NCBI GenBank assembly: GCA_001313365.1
Contig: BBFS01000103.1
Coordinates: 1 to 17,082, forward strand
Reading direction: 5' to 3'
Source of the DNA: Paenarthrobacter nitroguajacolicus JCM 14115
GTDB lineage: Bacteria > Actinomycetota > Actinomycetes > Actinomycetales > Micrococcaceae
DNA length: 17,082 nt
Below the pieces are notes generated by a model, which saw only the letters and a program-made list of their open reading frames with translations, was not told the origin of the DNA and ran no database searches. Of the stretch, positions 17,030-17,082 are shown piece by piece. Position numbers and translations under genes: made by a program. Position 1 is the stretch's first letter, and the number at the start of each line of letters is the position of its first letter.

Positions 17030-17082
17030 ATGGCCATCAGCCTCAAGACCACCTCCGGTAAGATCCTCGCGTCCGTCGCATT
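17030..17082 (+). CDS. Start of a TasA/CalY (camelysin)-like exported protein, cut by the right edge
   Basis: Seventeen codons are present, reading MAISLKTTSGKILASVA, after a GAAAGGA ribosome binding site about ten bases upstream. The KTTSGKILAS-type basic start followed by a hydrophobic run is what I recall from actinobacterial TasA/camelysin-like proteins, exported beta-sandwich proteins related to biofilm fibres of Bacillus. With so little sequence this is a tentative call. The gene is divergent from the glycerol operon and shares the 326-base intergenic region with it. Confidence 0.4.
   Translation, partial: MAISLKTTSGKILASVA

Noticed and set aside
1..17082. tRNA, rRNA, CRISPR arrays, insertion sequences and prophage genes
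   Set aside because: I looked for cloverleaf-like repeats, regularly spaced direct repeats, transposase motifs and terminal inverted repeats and saw none. The DUF222 fragment at the left edge is not evidence of a mobile element by itself.

Overview
The window looks like a piece of a high-GC actinobacterial chromosome, most likely Arthrobacter or a close relative in the Micrococcaceae. The reasons are the G/C-rich third codon positions, a DUF222/HNH-type protein fragment at the left edge, a DUF1801 protein with the Micrococcaceae-style N-terminus, and a TasA/camelysin-like secretion leader at the right edge. This assignment is inference from sequence style; no search was possible. Almost every gene is broken by one-base or two-base frame slips, mostly at short G or C runs, and runs of exactly seven G or C are far too common. 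I read most of these as sequence errors, so gene coordinates below span the restored reading frames.

Left part (1-4220, all on the minus strand): the start of a DUF222 protein running off the left edge (274 to 1); then, in transcription order from the right, an NmrA-type NAD(P)-binding protein (4220-3347), a saccharopine-dehydrogenase-like reductase (3295-2217), a TetR-family regulator (2220-1604) and a GH29 alpha-L-fucosidase-like hydrolase (1607-345). The last three are translationally coupled through ATGA and GTGA stop/start overlaps. They appear to be driven by a leaderless promoter overlapped by a perfect palindrome (3306-3321), a good candidate operator for the TetR protein.

Middle part (4382-8258): a 60-residue protein that is half proline (+), an AI-2E/PerM-type membrane protein (+), a DUF1801 protein (-), and a secreted calcineurin-type metallophosphoesterase with an N-terminal chitobiase-C-like domain (+). 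A 10-bp-stem hairpin at 8290-8327 separates this part from the next.

Right part (8335-16703, minus strand): a seven-gene operon for glycerol or a related polyol. In transcription order it holds an MFS transporter, an FGGY (glycerol-type) kinase, the FAD-dependent glycerol-3-phosphate dehydrogenase GlpD, an alkylglycerone-phosphate-synthase-like FAD oxidase with the HHH motif, the glycerol-3-phosphate-responsive antiterminator GlpP, an ABM-fold monooxygenase-like protein and a zinc alcohol dehydrogenase. Its 5' leader (about 16704-16817) has a textbook intrinsic terminator and sequences that can pair alternatively with the ribosome binding site of the first gene. Because the operon itself encodes GlpP, the leader is a plausible GlpP-controlled antitermination switch. 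This is the most interesting system in the window. At the right edge a divergent gene (17030 onwards, +) begins with a TasA/CalY-like leader sequence.
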